64,000 bases of DNA. It comes from DASQWP01 sp050697555 (GTDB taxonomy: Bacteria > Actinomycetota > Thermoleophilia > Gaiellales > Gaiellaceae). The position numbers and the translations under genes are program-made. Below the pieces are notes generated by a model. The model was not told where the DNA came from, ran no database searches, and saw only the letters and a list, made by a program, of their open reading frames with translations. The stretch lies in the NCBI GenBank assembly GCA_050697555.1, contig JBOHAD010000005.1:1-64000 (forward strand), read 5' to 3'. The first letter of the stretch is position 1; every line of letters begins with the position of its first letter. This document shows, piece by piece, positions 25,398 through 32,331 of this stretch.

Positions 25398-25787
25398 TTA
25401 CTCCGGGAGCGATCGAAGCCAGTGCGCTCGGTTGAACGGCTCGTGATCAGGCGGAAGCGAGGTGAGGAAGTGCTCGAGGGCGAGCACCATCTGGCCGATG
25501 ACGAACTCCGATTTGTGGCGGTTGAAAGGCGGGTCGAGCGGATAGACCACTCCATGGTGCGGCTCGCCCCGCGCCTCGTAGGCGAGGCGGAGCGGCTCGA
25601 AGTCGTCGACGTTGTCGGTGACCAAGGCTCGTCCGTCCTCCTGGGCACGGGCGAACACGAGCTCGTCCTCGACGTGGCGGTAACGGGCGGCGTGCTCGGG
25701 CTCGGTGGCCCCGATGACGTCGAAGCCTCGGCGGCGAAGCTGGACGGCTATCTCGAATGGCCAGAGCTCGTCGAGGACGAGCTTCAA
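25398..25787 (-). CDS. DUF5615 PIN-like toxin
   Basis: A 129-residue protein of the DUF5615 (PIN-like, Mut7-C-related) family. N-terminal MKLVLDELWPFEIAVQLRRR carries the first acidic residue of the nuclease site, with GFDVIGATEPEH and ALVTDNVDDF supplying the others. Overlaps the DUF433 gene by ATGA, the standard antitoxin-toxin arrangement of this type. Probable RNase toxin stabilising element 2. Confidence 0.8.
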   Translation of the reverse strand: MKLVLDELWPFEIAVQLRRRGFDVIGATEPEHAARYRHVEDELVFARAQEDGRALVTDNVDDFEPLRLAYEARGEPHHGVVYPLDPPFNRHKSEFVIGQMVLALEHFLTSLPPDHEPFNRAHWLRSLPE

Positions 25788-26215
25788 GCAGCCGCCGGCC
25801 CCTCGAGGGTTCGGCGGACGCGCTCGGCCATCTCCTCGTTCGAGCGGATGCGCTCGTCGACCTCAGCGGGGTAGGCGTCGTAGTAGGCTGCGGCGCGCTC
25901 GACCTGCTCTGGGCGCAGGTTGGTCGAGCGAGCGACCGCGGCGATCGGATCGAGACCTTCGGCGGCCGCCCGCTTGACGTCACGGATGATTTCCCACACG
26001 TCGGGCCCGTCAGCGAGAGCTGCCCGCCTACCCGTCGGCCCCGAGCGAAAGACGATACCGGGGAACTCCTCCATCCGAAGGCCTTCGTCAATCAGTCGCT
26101 CAGCCAGGCGCGCGCCCGACTGACCGATGCGGCGGCTTCGATCCCGGAGCCGCTCCAGTACGGCGATGTCGAGTCGCGCCGAGAACGGTTGTGTTCTTCG
26201 CGTGCCGTGTGCCAT
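25784..26215 (-). CDS. DUF433-type antitoxin
   Basis: A 143-residue protein. An N-terminal ribbon-helix-like segment (FSARLDIAVLERLRDRSRR) precedes a DUF433 winged part with DVWEIIRDVKRAAAEGLDPIAAVA and LRPEQVERAAAYYDAYPAEV. I chose ATG 26215 because a GGAAGGAG site lies 5 bases upstream; a TTG at 26227 would include that site in the coding region. Expected to neutralise the DUF5615 toxin and repress the promoter via the inverted repeat upstream. Confidence 0.8.
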   Translation of the reverse strand: MAHGTRRTQPFSARLDIAVLERLRDRSRRIGQSGARLAERLIDEGLRMEEFPGIVFRSGPTGRRAALADGPDVWEIIRDVKRAAAEGLDPIAAVARSTNLRPEQVERAAAYYDAYPAEVDERIRSNEEMAERVRRTLEGPAAA

Positions 26216-26244
26216 CGCTCCTTCCAAGCCGCGTCTCGTTAGTG

Positions 26245-26266
26245 TGACAACTGTAGCTGAATGTCA
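26245..26266. promoter_or_regulatory. Inverted repeat upstream of the toxin-antitoxin pair
   Basis: TGACA at 26245-26249 and TGTCA at 26262-26266, separated by 12 bases, lie in the 58-base gap between the antitoxin start and the relaxase stop. Probable operator for antitoxin autorepression. Confidence 0.4.
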
Positions 26267-26273
26267 TACAGGA

Positions 26274-29135
26274 CTACCAGCCCAGATCGATGCCGGGTGG
26301 CTCGCGCTCGGGGTGCATGAGCGTGGGCTCGCGGGACCGTTCGAGTGTCCGCTTCGCAAGCGAAAGCTCCGGCCTTCTCGCCTGGACGTGACGCGTTTCG
26401 ACGGGCTCGCGAAGAAATCGAGCGAGGCAGTCGCGACCGTGGGCGAGCGCGGCCTGCCGGAGGGCGAGCTCGGAACGGACCTCGGGCCCGCGCCGGCGCC
26501 GCTCCCACCAGCCCAGCTGCTCGAACTCGGCTCGCGCTTCGGCGAGACGCTGCTCGGCCCGGAAACAGGCTTCCTCGAGATAGGCTCGGCGCGCGTCACG
26601 GGGATCGGGACGGGCGCCCGAGGCCTCGAGCGCGAGTCGCTCGCTCGCCGGACGCGTGAGCGCCTCGGCGAGCCGCGCTGTCGCGTGCGTCTCCTCGATG
26701 GTCTGGCCGTGCGCCTCGCGCTCGTGCCCGCTTCCCGCGAGGTAGAGGCGCGTCTCCGACCGTGCACGCGAGCAGGCGACATAGCCCCACTCCCGAAGCG
26801 CGCCTTCGTCACGGGCGAGCACGAAAGCGCGCTCGACCGTCGCCCCCTGCGCCAAGTGTCCTGTGAGCGCGTAGGCATAGTCGACGTATCCGGCCGCGGC
26901 GTAGGAAGCCGAGACCTTCCGCTCCTCGCCGGGGTCCGTCCGGATGGTCAGGCTCGCCTCCGCCTGCTCGATCCCCACGACCGTTCCGCGCGTGCCGTTG
27001 CGAACGCCGAGACGGCCATCGTTTCGCCGGCAGACGATCCGCTCCCCGAGGCGGAACTCGCGTTCCCCGACGAGGAGGCGCTCGTGGCCGAGACTCTGCT
27101 CGTCGGCGAGGAGCCCCCGGGCGGCCTCGTTCAACTCCGCCACGTCCGCGCGGCGGTAGGCGAGCATGACACTGCCGGCGAGGTCGCGCCGTGCGACCTG
27201 CCACCAGTCGGCGAGGAGGCGGGCGCGCGCTCCCAGCGGGTCTTCGGCGACGTGGAGCCGTCCGCGCTCGGCGGCGAAGGCGAGGTAGGGCTCCGGCTCG
27301 CCGGCACGGAGGCGAGCGAGCGCCCGTCGCTCGGCGAGCTCGACCTGGCGGCGGTTGTCTCGCAGCTCGAGCGAGACAAGCCGCTCGGAGAGGGCGGCGA
27401 AGAGGCCGCCGGCACCCACCGAGGGAAGCTGCGCGGGATCGCCGACGAGGATCGCCTTCCCGTCGGCGTCGTCGATGAGACGGAGGAGCGGAGCGAGGAT
27501 GCGCGTCTCGGCCATGCCCGCCTCGTCGACGACCACGACGCACCCATGCGGAAGCCCGCCCCCTGCGCGGGCCTCGAGGAGGAGCCGGTGGAGCGTCGCG
27601 CTCTCGATCCCGGCGCATGCGCGAAGCTCCTCGGCCGCCCGCCCGCTGGGCGCCGTCCCGAGGACAGGGACCCCCGCCCGCTCGAACACCTGGGCGAGCG
27701 TTCGCAGCGCCGTCGTCTTCCCGGCGCCAGCCTGGCCGACAACGCAGACGACCCGATCGCGAGCGCGGCAGCCCTCGCTGATGATCGCCTGCTGGTCGCG
27801 GGAAAGGGCGCCACGCGCGAGTGCACGAGCGACGTCAGGGCCTGCGACGGTGGGGGCACCAGCGTCCCTGCCGGCGAGCGCGAGCTCGAGCGCCTCCCGC
27901 TCGACAGCGAGAAGCTCGCGAGTCGTGAGACGTGCCGGACGCCCGGGCACGCTCCCAGGCTCAAGGACGGCGAAGCGAGGGAGCGAGGTGAGCGAGCGCC
28001 CGAGACCCGCGATCTCCTTGGCGGGCGCCCCTTGGGCGTGGGCCTCGGCGAGCGCGCACACCAGCTCGGGCTCGGTGAAGGTGGTCTGCTTCGCTGTCAT
28101 CCCTTCGGGTCCGAGCAGGCGCTCGACGAGGCCGACGAGGTCTGGCTCCACCCGCTCCTGCGAATGGCCGACGAGCGCGCGCAGCTCGGCCCGCCCAAGC
28201 CCGTGCTCGTCCGAACGGAGGCGCCACTCGTCGCGCAGGCGCTCGAGCGAGACCTCCTCCTTCCGGTCCCGCGTCGCGAGCGCGGCCACGCGAGTGGCGC
28301 GGAAGCCCTCGCCGCCGCGCTCCTGCAAGTGCTGGAGGAGCGTCAGCCGTCGCCTCGAGAAGGCGCGCATCGCACCCCTAGGGACGCCGACGAGCTCCGC
28401 CATCCCCTTCAGGGGCTCCGTCCACTCGATCCCAAGACGCCGGGAGAGCTCGAAGCGCAGCTGCGCTTCGTAGAGGTAGCCGGCTGCGAGACGGTAGGTG
28501 CGCAGAAGACAGTTGCCGTCGAGCGCCCGCCACTCCCCGTCTGGGCTCATCGCGAAGTTCGCGACGATGACGTGGGTGTGGAGGTGAGGGTCCTGTGCCC
28601 TGCTTGTGCGGTGGCGGAAGGCGGCGCAGACGAAGCCGCCCGCTCGTTCGCGGATCGTCCCGCCCTTGCCGCGGCGCGTTACGCACGCCTCCCGCTCGAG
28701 ATAGGCGAGCGCCGCGCGCCAGGCCTCCTCGTGGGCCTCGGACACAGCCCGGTGCACCGCCTCGTCGTCGCTGAGCGCGTGGAGAAGGCTCACGCTCTTC
28801 GGGCAGGAAAAGACGAGGTCGAAACCAGTCACCGGCGCAAGCCGCTTACGCTCTCGGACGAGCTTCCCCGTCTCCGGGTCGATCCGCTCGACCGTGATCG
28901 TCCGGTGTTTGACCGGCGTGCGCAGGCGCGTGCCGCTCGCCGGATCGCTTCCGCGGAGGAGCGTCCCGAGCTCGCCGTCGTGGACGACGCCGGCGAGGCC
29001 GAGCTCCTCGGCGCCGCGCCCTGCCCAAACGCCCGGCGACTCGCCGCGACCGGCGTAGTAGTCGTCGAGACCGCCGGCGACCTCCTGCTCGTAGTAGGCC
29101 TCTTGGCCGACGGTGAGCTTGGCCACGCTCAGCAC
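26274..29135 (-). CDS. MobF (TrwC/TraA-like) relaxase-helicase (element 2)
   Basis: A 953-residue relaxase similar from end to end to the element 1 relaxase. It starts MLSVAKLTVGQEAYYEQEVA, with active-site Tyr pairs in AYYEQ and DDYYAG, the three-His motif FRHRTSRAQDPHLHTHVIVA, Walker A GQAGAGKTTAL, VVDEAGMAE, and late helicase motifs ALTGHLAQGATVE and YVACSRARSET. The GTG start is on the tRNA-Asp side; upstream bases hold hairpins at 29177-29189 and 29262-29276 that could belong to the transfer origin. A long open frame on the opposite strand is only its shadow. Confidence 0.9.
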   Translation of the reverse strand: MLSVAKLTVGQEAYYEQEVAGGLDDYYAGRGESPGVWAGRGAEELGLAGVVHDGELGTLLRGSDPASGTRLRTPVKHRTITVERIDPETGKLVRERKRLAPVTGFDLVFSCPKSVSLLHALSDDEAVHRAVSEAHEEAWRAALAYLEREACVTRRGKGGTIRERAGGFVCAAFRHRTSRAQDPHLHTHVIVANFAMSPDGEWRALDGNCLLRTYRLAAGYLYEAQLRFELSRRLGIEWTEPLKGMAELVGVPRGAMRAFSRRRLTLLQHLQERGGEGFRATRVAALATRDRKEEVSLERLRDEWRLRSDEHGLGRAELRALVGHSQERVEPDLVGLVERLLGPEGMTAKQTTFTEPELVCALAEAHAQGAPAKEIAGLGRSLTSLPRFAVLEPGSVPGRPARLTTRELLAVEREALELALAGRDAGAPTVAGPDVARALARGALSRDQQAIISEGCRARDRVVCVVGQAGAGKTTALRTLAQVFERAGVPVLGTAPSGRAAEELRACAGIESATLHRLLLEARAGGGLPHGCVVVVDEAGMAETRILAPLLRLIDDADGKAILVGDPAQLPSVGAGGLFAALSERLVSLELRDNRRQVELAERRALARLRAGEPEPYLAFAAERGRLHVAEDPLGARARLLADWWQVARRDLAGSVMLAYRRADVAELNEAARGLLADEQSLGHERLLVGEREFRLGERIVCRRNDGRLGVRNGTRGTVVGIEQAEASLTIRTDPGEERKVSASYAAAGYVDYAYALTGHLAQGATVERAFVLARDEGALREWGYVACSRARSETRLYLAGSGHEREAHGQTIEETHATARLAEALTRPASERLALEASGARPDPRDARRAYLEEACFRAEQRLAEARAEFEQLGWWERRRRGPEVRSELALRQAALAHGRDCLARFLREPVETRHVQARRPELSLAKRTLERSREPTLMHPEREPPGIDLGW

Positions 29136-29176
29136 GCCGGCTCCCTACACGAAACCGAAATCGCCGAGACGCACAT

Positions 29177-29276
29177 GCACCCAAGGTGCGAGCAGGGTTG
29201 TCCGTTTGCAAAACGAGCAACGATTCCATCCCACACTGTCCCCACAGGAGGTTCGCAAAAGGCCGCATTTCGCGGC
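29177..29276. other. Hairpins upstream of relaxase 2 (candidate transfer origin)
   Basis: GCACC-CAA-GGTGC at 29177-29189 and GCCGC-ATTTC-GCGGC at 29262-29276 are perfect 5-bp inverted repeats in the region between the relaxase start and the attachment repeat. MobF transfer origins usually lie near the relaxase gene. No nick site can be assigned by eye. Confidence 0.3.
29224..29243 (+). repeat. 20-bp repeat, right copy (possible integrase arm site)
   Basis: Identical to 20874-20893 and in the same orientation, 123 bases inside the right attachment repeat. Confidence 0.55.
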
Positions 29277-29366
29277 ACGACCGCATCTTGGCGCGATGCC
29301 AGAAAACCCTGCCCAGAGCCGTCCTTCGGGGAAACCCCCGCAAGCCGGCAGAATCGCCGGGTGCGA

Positions 29367-29408
29367 CTTACACGCAGGAGGTCGCTGGTTCGAGCCCGGC
29401 ACCGCCCA
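29367..29408 (+). repeat. attachment site, right copy
   Basis: Exact 42-base copy of the 3' part of tRNA-Val (20784-20825) without the 5' half of the gene, so it is not a functional tRNA. It marks the right junction of element 2. Confidence 0.92.
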
Positions 29409-29448
29409 CTCCAGACCCAGCCCCTCCATCGCTAGAATTGCCGAGCCC

Positions 29449-29522
<74 letters not shown>

Positions 29523-30056
29523 TTCAAAGTGCCTGCAAGAGAGACTTTTTGTTGTCAGAGCGGCAACGCCTTTCCACTCCTCTTGCACGCGTCGTCCACG
29601 CTGCGCCTTCGAAGCTGTCGTAACAGCGATTTCGAAGCGTGTCGGCCGGGGAAGACCGGGCTCCGACGGGGAAGGTCGGGAAGTCCGTGATTGGCCCGCC
29701 GAGATGAACGCCGGACAGGTCAAAACGCGTTCGTTCTCCGTTGCACCTTCGGGCAACAGACCGGGGACCTCCGTGTTCATGCCGTAACACCCGGCAGCGG
29801 AGCAGCGCCGCGACCGTCGCTCAGGGCGTGACCATGGGTCGGGTGGGCCGGCGGTCGACGCCGCGCTGCCGCGAACACGCGGAGCCCTGTCCGGCGAGCA
29901 CTTCGATGGTAAAGGAGGGGGTCTCCGATTCGAGTCCGCAGGAGGGTTGCGACAAGACCCGCAAATCGCGGGTTCTCTTCCCGACTGGGCGCTGGCGATC
30001 GGCTCGCGGACACAAGCCCCACCGTGCGCTGAGTGTACGACGCGGCGCGGCCGGGA
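29523..30056. other. Intergenic stretch after tRNA-Asp
   Basis: A 534-base stretch without a supported gene. Open frames here lack ribosome sites or known families. It contains a hairpin at 29957-29973 and, just before it, a short tRNA-T-arm-like string (GATTCGAGTCC near 29927), possibly an old integration scar. Confidence 0.5.
29957..29973 (-). terminator. Candidate terminator of the SDR-LLM unit
   Basis: ACCCGC-AAATC-GCGGGT is a perfect 6-bp stem with a 5-base loop, 84 bases past the SDR stop in the leftward direction. The following bases (CTTGTC) are not a T-run, so the assignment rests on stem and position. Confidence 0.4.
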
Positions 30057-30818
30057 TCAGAAGCGGTGGAAGCGCCAGCCCCCGTCGACGGGAATCGTCG
30101 CACCCGTGACGAGGTCGAACGCCGGCGTGCAGAAAACGAGCGCGAGCTCGGCCACCTCGGCGCGCGTCACGAGCCGGCCGGCGGGCGTGGCCGCGATGGC
30201 GCGCGGCACGTAGTCGGGGTCGATCTTCGCCATCTCCTCGCCACTCTCGGCGATCTGCCCGGGCGCGAGGGCGTTGACCGTGATCTCCGGCCCGAGCTCG
30301 CAGGCGAGCTCCTCGGTGAGGAACACGATTGCGTCCTTGGCGAGGCCGTAGACCGAGTTGCTGCGGACGTACCGGGAGCCGGCGGAGAGGTTGACGATCC
30401 GCCCCCAGCCCGCCTCGCGCATGCCCGGCGCCACGAGCTGGGAGGCGAGGTAGGTCGCACGGACGTTCGCCTGCCAGACCGTGTCGAACTCGTCCACGGC
30501 GAGCTCCGCGAACGGCGCCCCGCCCCACGGGCCGGCGTTGTTCACGAGCACGTCGACGCGGCCGAGCGCGTCGAGCGCCGTCCCGACGGTCGAGCGCACG
30601 CCCGCCTCGGTCGCCAGGTCGCCGCGCGCGAGCGGATGCTCGCGACCTGTCGCCTCGCCGAGCCGCGCGGCCAGCTCCCGCGCCTCCCGCTCGGACGCCT
30701 TGTAGCCGAGCGCGACGGTCGCGCCCGCGGTTGCGAGGCTTTCCGCGATCACTGCGCCGAGGTTCCGCGACGCACCGGTAACGAGCGCGGTCTTCCCCTC
30801 GAGGACGCCCTGCGCCAT
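30057..30818 (-). CDS. Short-chain dehydrogenase/reductase
   Basis: A 253-residue NAD(P)-dependent SDR (FabG-like). Cofactor motif TGASRNLGAVIA replaces the usual TGxxxGIG, NNAG is intact, and the catalytic Ser, Tyr and Lys lie in NLSAGSRYVRSNSVYGLAK. The C-terminal GATIPVDGGWRFHRF is typical. An AAGGAGG site precedes the ATG. Last gene of a leftward run with an LLM oxidoreductase, a zinc-ribbon protein and a REDY-like protein, so probably a step of the same catabolic route. Substrate unknown. Confidence 0.9.
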   Translation of the reverse strand: MAQGVLEGKTALVTGASRNLGAVIAESLATAGATVALGYKASEREARELAARLGEATGREHPLARGDLATEAGVRSTVGTALDALGRVDVLVNNAGPWGGAPFAELAVDEFDTVWQANVRATYLASQLVAPGMREAGWGRIVNLSAGSRYVRSNSVYGLAKDAIVFLTEELACELGPEITVNALAPGQIAESGEEMAKIDPDYVPRAIAATPAGRLVTRAEVAELALVFCTPAFDLVTGATIPVDGGWRFHRF

Positions 30819-30829
30819 GACCACCTCCT

Positions 30830-31801
30830 TCAGACGAGCCGCGGCAGGACCTCGGCCGCGGCGAGCTCGACGATCTTCTCCGCCCGCTCCGCGGGCAGCG
30901 GCAGGAGGCAAACGGAGTCGGCGCCGGCGTCGAGGAGCTGGCGGATCTTCGCGGCGCACTCCTCCGGGTCGCCCGCGACCGCGAGCTCGTCCACCCACGC
31001 TGCGGGCAGCGTCTCGGCCGTCACCTCGCCCGCTGCCAGCTCCTCCGCGATCCCGGCCACCTGCGCGAGCGCGTTCGTGGGCCCCGCCGCGTTCAGGTAG
31101 AAGGCCATCGGCCCCCGGATCGCCTCGCGTGCACGCCCGCCGTCGCGGTCGACCGCGAAGAGCGTGTAGACGGCGACCCGGTGGTGGCCGGAGCGGCCGG
31201 CGCGCGCCATCCCCGCGGCGATCTGCTCGCGCGCCCACGTGACGTACTGCGGCCCGGCGAGGACGGAGACGACGGTCGCGTCGGCGACCTCGCCCGAGAG
31301 CTGCAGCATCTTCGGCCCGTTCACGCCCATGTAGACCGGGATGGGCTCCTCGGGCGGGTGCGCGAGGCGCACGTCGCGGAAGCCGTAGTACGTCCCCTCG
31401 TCGGACAGCTTCTCGCCCGCGAGCAGCGCGTGGACGGCGCCGACGCACTCGCGCATCGCGGTGAGCGGCGACTTCGGCATGAGGCGCATCTGCCGCATCC
31501 AGGCGGGCACGCCGAGGCCGATGCCCGGCCAGAAGCGGCCGGGGAAGAGCTGGGCGAGCGTCGCGAACTCCATCGCGAGGAGCGCGGGGTGGCGGACGAC
31601 CGCGGGGACGATTCCCAGCCCGATCGGGACGCGCTCGGTCGAGGCGAGCGCGGCCGCGGCGCCTGCCACCCCGCCGGTGTAGAAGCAGTCCTCGCCGAAC
31701 CATAGCTCGCCGAAGCCGAGGCGCTCGCCGAGCTGCGCCGTGCGCACGAGCTCGCGCGGCGCGACGGCGGCGCCAAGGACGAGGCCGACGGGCAGCGTCA
31801 C
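30830..31801 (-). CDS. LLM class oxidoreductase (probably F420-dependent), copy 1
   Basis: A 323-residue TIM-barrel protein of the bacterial luciferase-like monooxygenase superfamily. It reads LPVGLVLGAAVAPRELVRTA, then ELWFGEDCFYTGGVAGAAA and RVPIGLGIVPAVVRHPALLA. The tail AGDPEECAAKIRQLLDAGAD with a conserved GDP loop is typical of actinobacterial F420-dependent members; cofactor use is inferred. GTG 31801 overlaps the zinc-ribbon gene stop (GTGA). Two homologues lie at 39015-40121 and 59349-60314. Confidence 0.85.
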   Translation of the reverse strand: MTLPVGLVLGAAVAPRELVRTAQLGERLGFGELWFGEDCFYTGGVAGAAAALASTERVPIGLGIVPAVVRHPALLAMEFATLAQLFPGRFWPGIGLGVPAWMRQMRLMPKSPLTAMRECVGAVHALLAGEKLSDEGTYYGFRDVRLAHPPEEPIPVYMGVNGPKMLQLSGEVADATVVSVLAGPQYVTWAREQIAAGMARAGRSGHHRVAVYTLFAVDRDGGRAREAIRGPMAFYLNAAGPTNALAQVAGIAEELAAGEVTAETLPAAWVDELAVAGDPEECAAKIRQLLDAGADSVCLLPLPAERAEKIVELAAAEVLPRLV

Positions 31802-32004
31802 CGGCGCACCTCGACCTCGCCGCAGACTTCGCACTCGTAGGCGGTCATCGCGTACCCGGCCTGGCCGAAGTACCCGATGGGGACGGCCTGCCCGGGGCAG
31901 TCCTCACGCGTGCACTGTTGCGTCCGCGCGCGCAGTGCGGCGACGGCGTCCGGCGGCATGATCTCCTCGAGCGGCTGGAGCGAGTCGAGGTCGGCCCGCT
32001 TCAC
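31798..32004 (-). CDS. Small zinc-ribbon protein
   Basis: A 68-residue protein with two Cys pairs, CTREDC and CEVC, spaced as a zinc ribbon, and a charged N-terminus (MKRADLDSLQPLEE). It lies between the REDY-like and LLM genes with a GTGA overlap to the latter. Could be a rubredoxin-like or structural accessory protein; not recognised. Confidence 0.6.
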   Translation of the reverse strand: MKRADLDSLQPLEEIMPPDAVAALRARTQQCTREDCPGQAVPIGYFGQAGYAMTAYECEVCGEVEVRR

Positions 32005-32010
32005 CGGCGC

Positions 32011-32331
32011 CTACTCGATGACTTCGCCCACGACGGCGACAGCCTCGCCGACGTAGGAGAGCCACTCCTTGTCGAACTCCTGGACCTCCGGCTTGTCCGT
32101 CGAGAGGTCGGCCTCGTACGCCGCGAGATCGGTCACCTCGACGACCTCGATGAAGTCATACGGCGGCTTCCCGTCCTCGCCCAGCAACGAGGCGGCGCGG
32201 CTGACGACGTAGCTTTCGATGCTCGGGATGCTGCGCGCGAACGGGTAATCGACCTCGCGGACCCACCGCTCGTAGTCGGAGGGGTGGACGCCCTCGCGGA
32301 GCTTGTTCAGGAAGAACACCCGATGAGCCAC
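32011..32331 (-). CDS. REDY/HapK-like dimeric alpha-beta barrel protein, copy 1
   Basis: A 106-residue protein: MAHRVFFLNKLREGVHPSDY, then YPFARSIPSIESYVVSRAAS and YDFIEVVEVTDLAAYEADL. The pattern matches small ferredoxin-like barrels annotated REDY-like. A homologue at 60709-61047 also sits upstream of an LLM gene, so the two families probably act together. Its start directly follows the large hydroxylase subunit stop. Confidence 0.65.
   Translation of the reverse strand: MAHRVFFLNKLREGVHPSDYERWVREVDYPFARSIPSIESYVVSRAASLLGEDGKPPYDFIEVVEVTDLAAYEADLSTDKPEVQEFDKEWLSYVGEAVAVVGEVIE

Larger units (their letters stand above)
20826..29408. mobile_element. Integrative mobilisable element 2 in tRNA-Val
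   Basis: About 8.58 kb between 42-bp direct repeats of the tRNA-Val 3' part. Order: integrase and excisionase (leftward), XRE and nucleotidyltransferase-like genes (rightward), two ABC permease genes, a DUF5615/DUF433 toxin-antitoxin pair and a MobF relaxase (leftward). No replication or type IV secretion genes are present. It would excise as a circle and be mobilised by a helper. The permease pair is metabolic cargo without its ATPase or binding protein. Confidence 0.88.

Noticed and set aside
13839..29408. Type IV secretion or replication genes in the elements.
   Set aside because: No VirB4, VirD4/TraG, FtsK-type or Rep protein is encoded; these are not self-transmissible conjugative elements on present evidence.
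26127..29435. A very long open frame on the plus strand (about 1100 codons).
   Set aside because: It is the mirror of the MobF relaxase in GC-rich DNA; the minus-strand protein has complete relaxase and helicase motifs, the plus-strand one has none.
29900..29975. A possible extra tRNA or tRNA fragment with GATTCGAGTCC.
   Set aside because: No cloverleaf can be folded around it; only a T-arm-like string and a separate hairpin are present.
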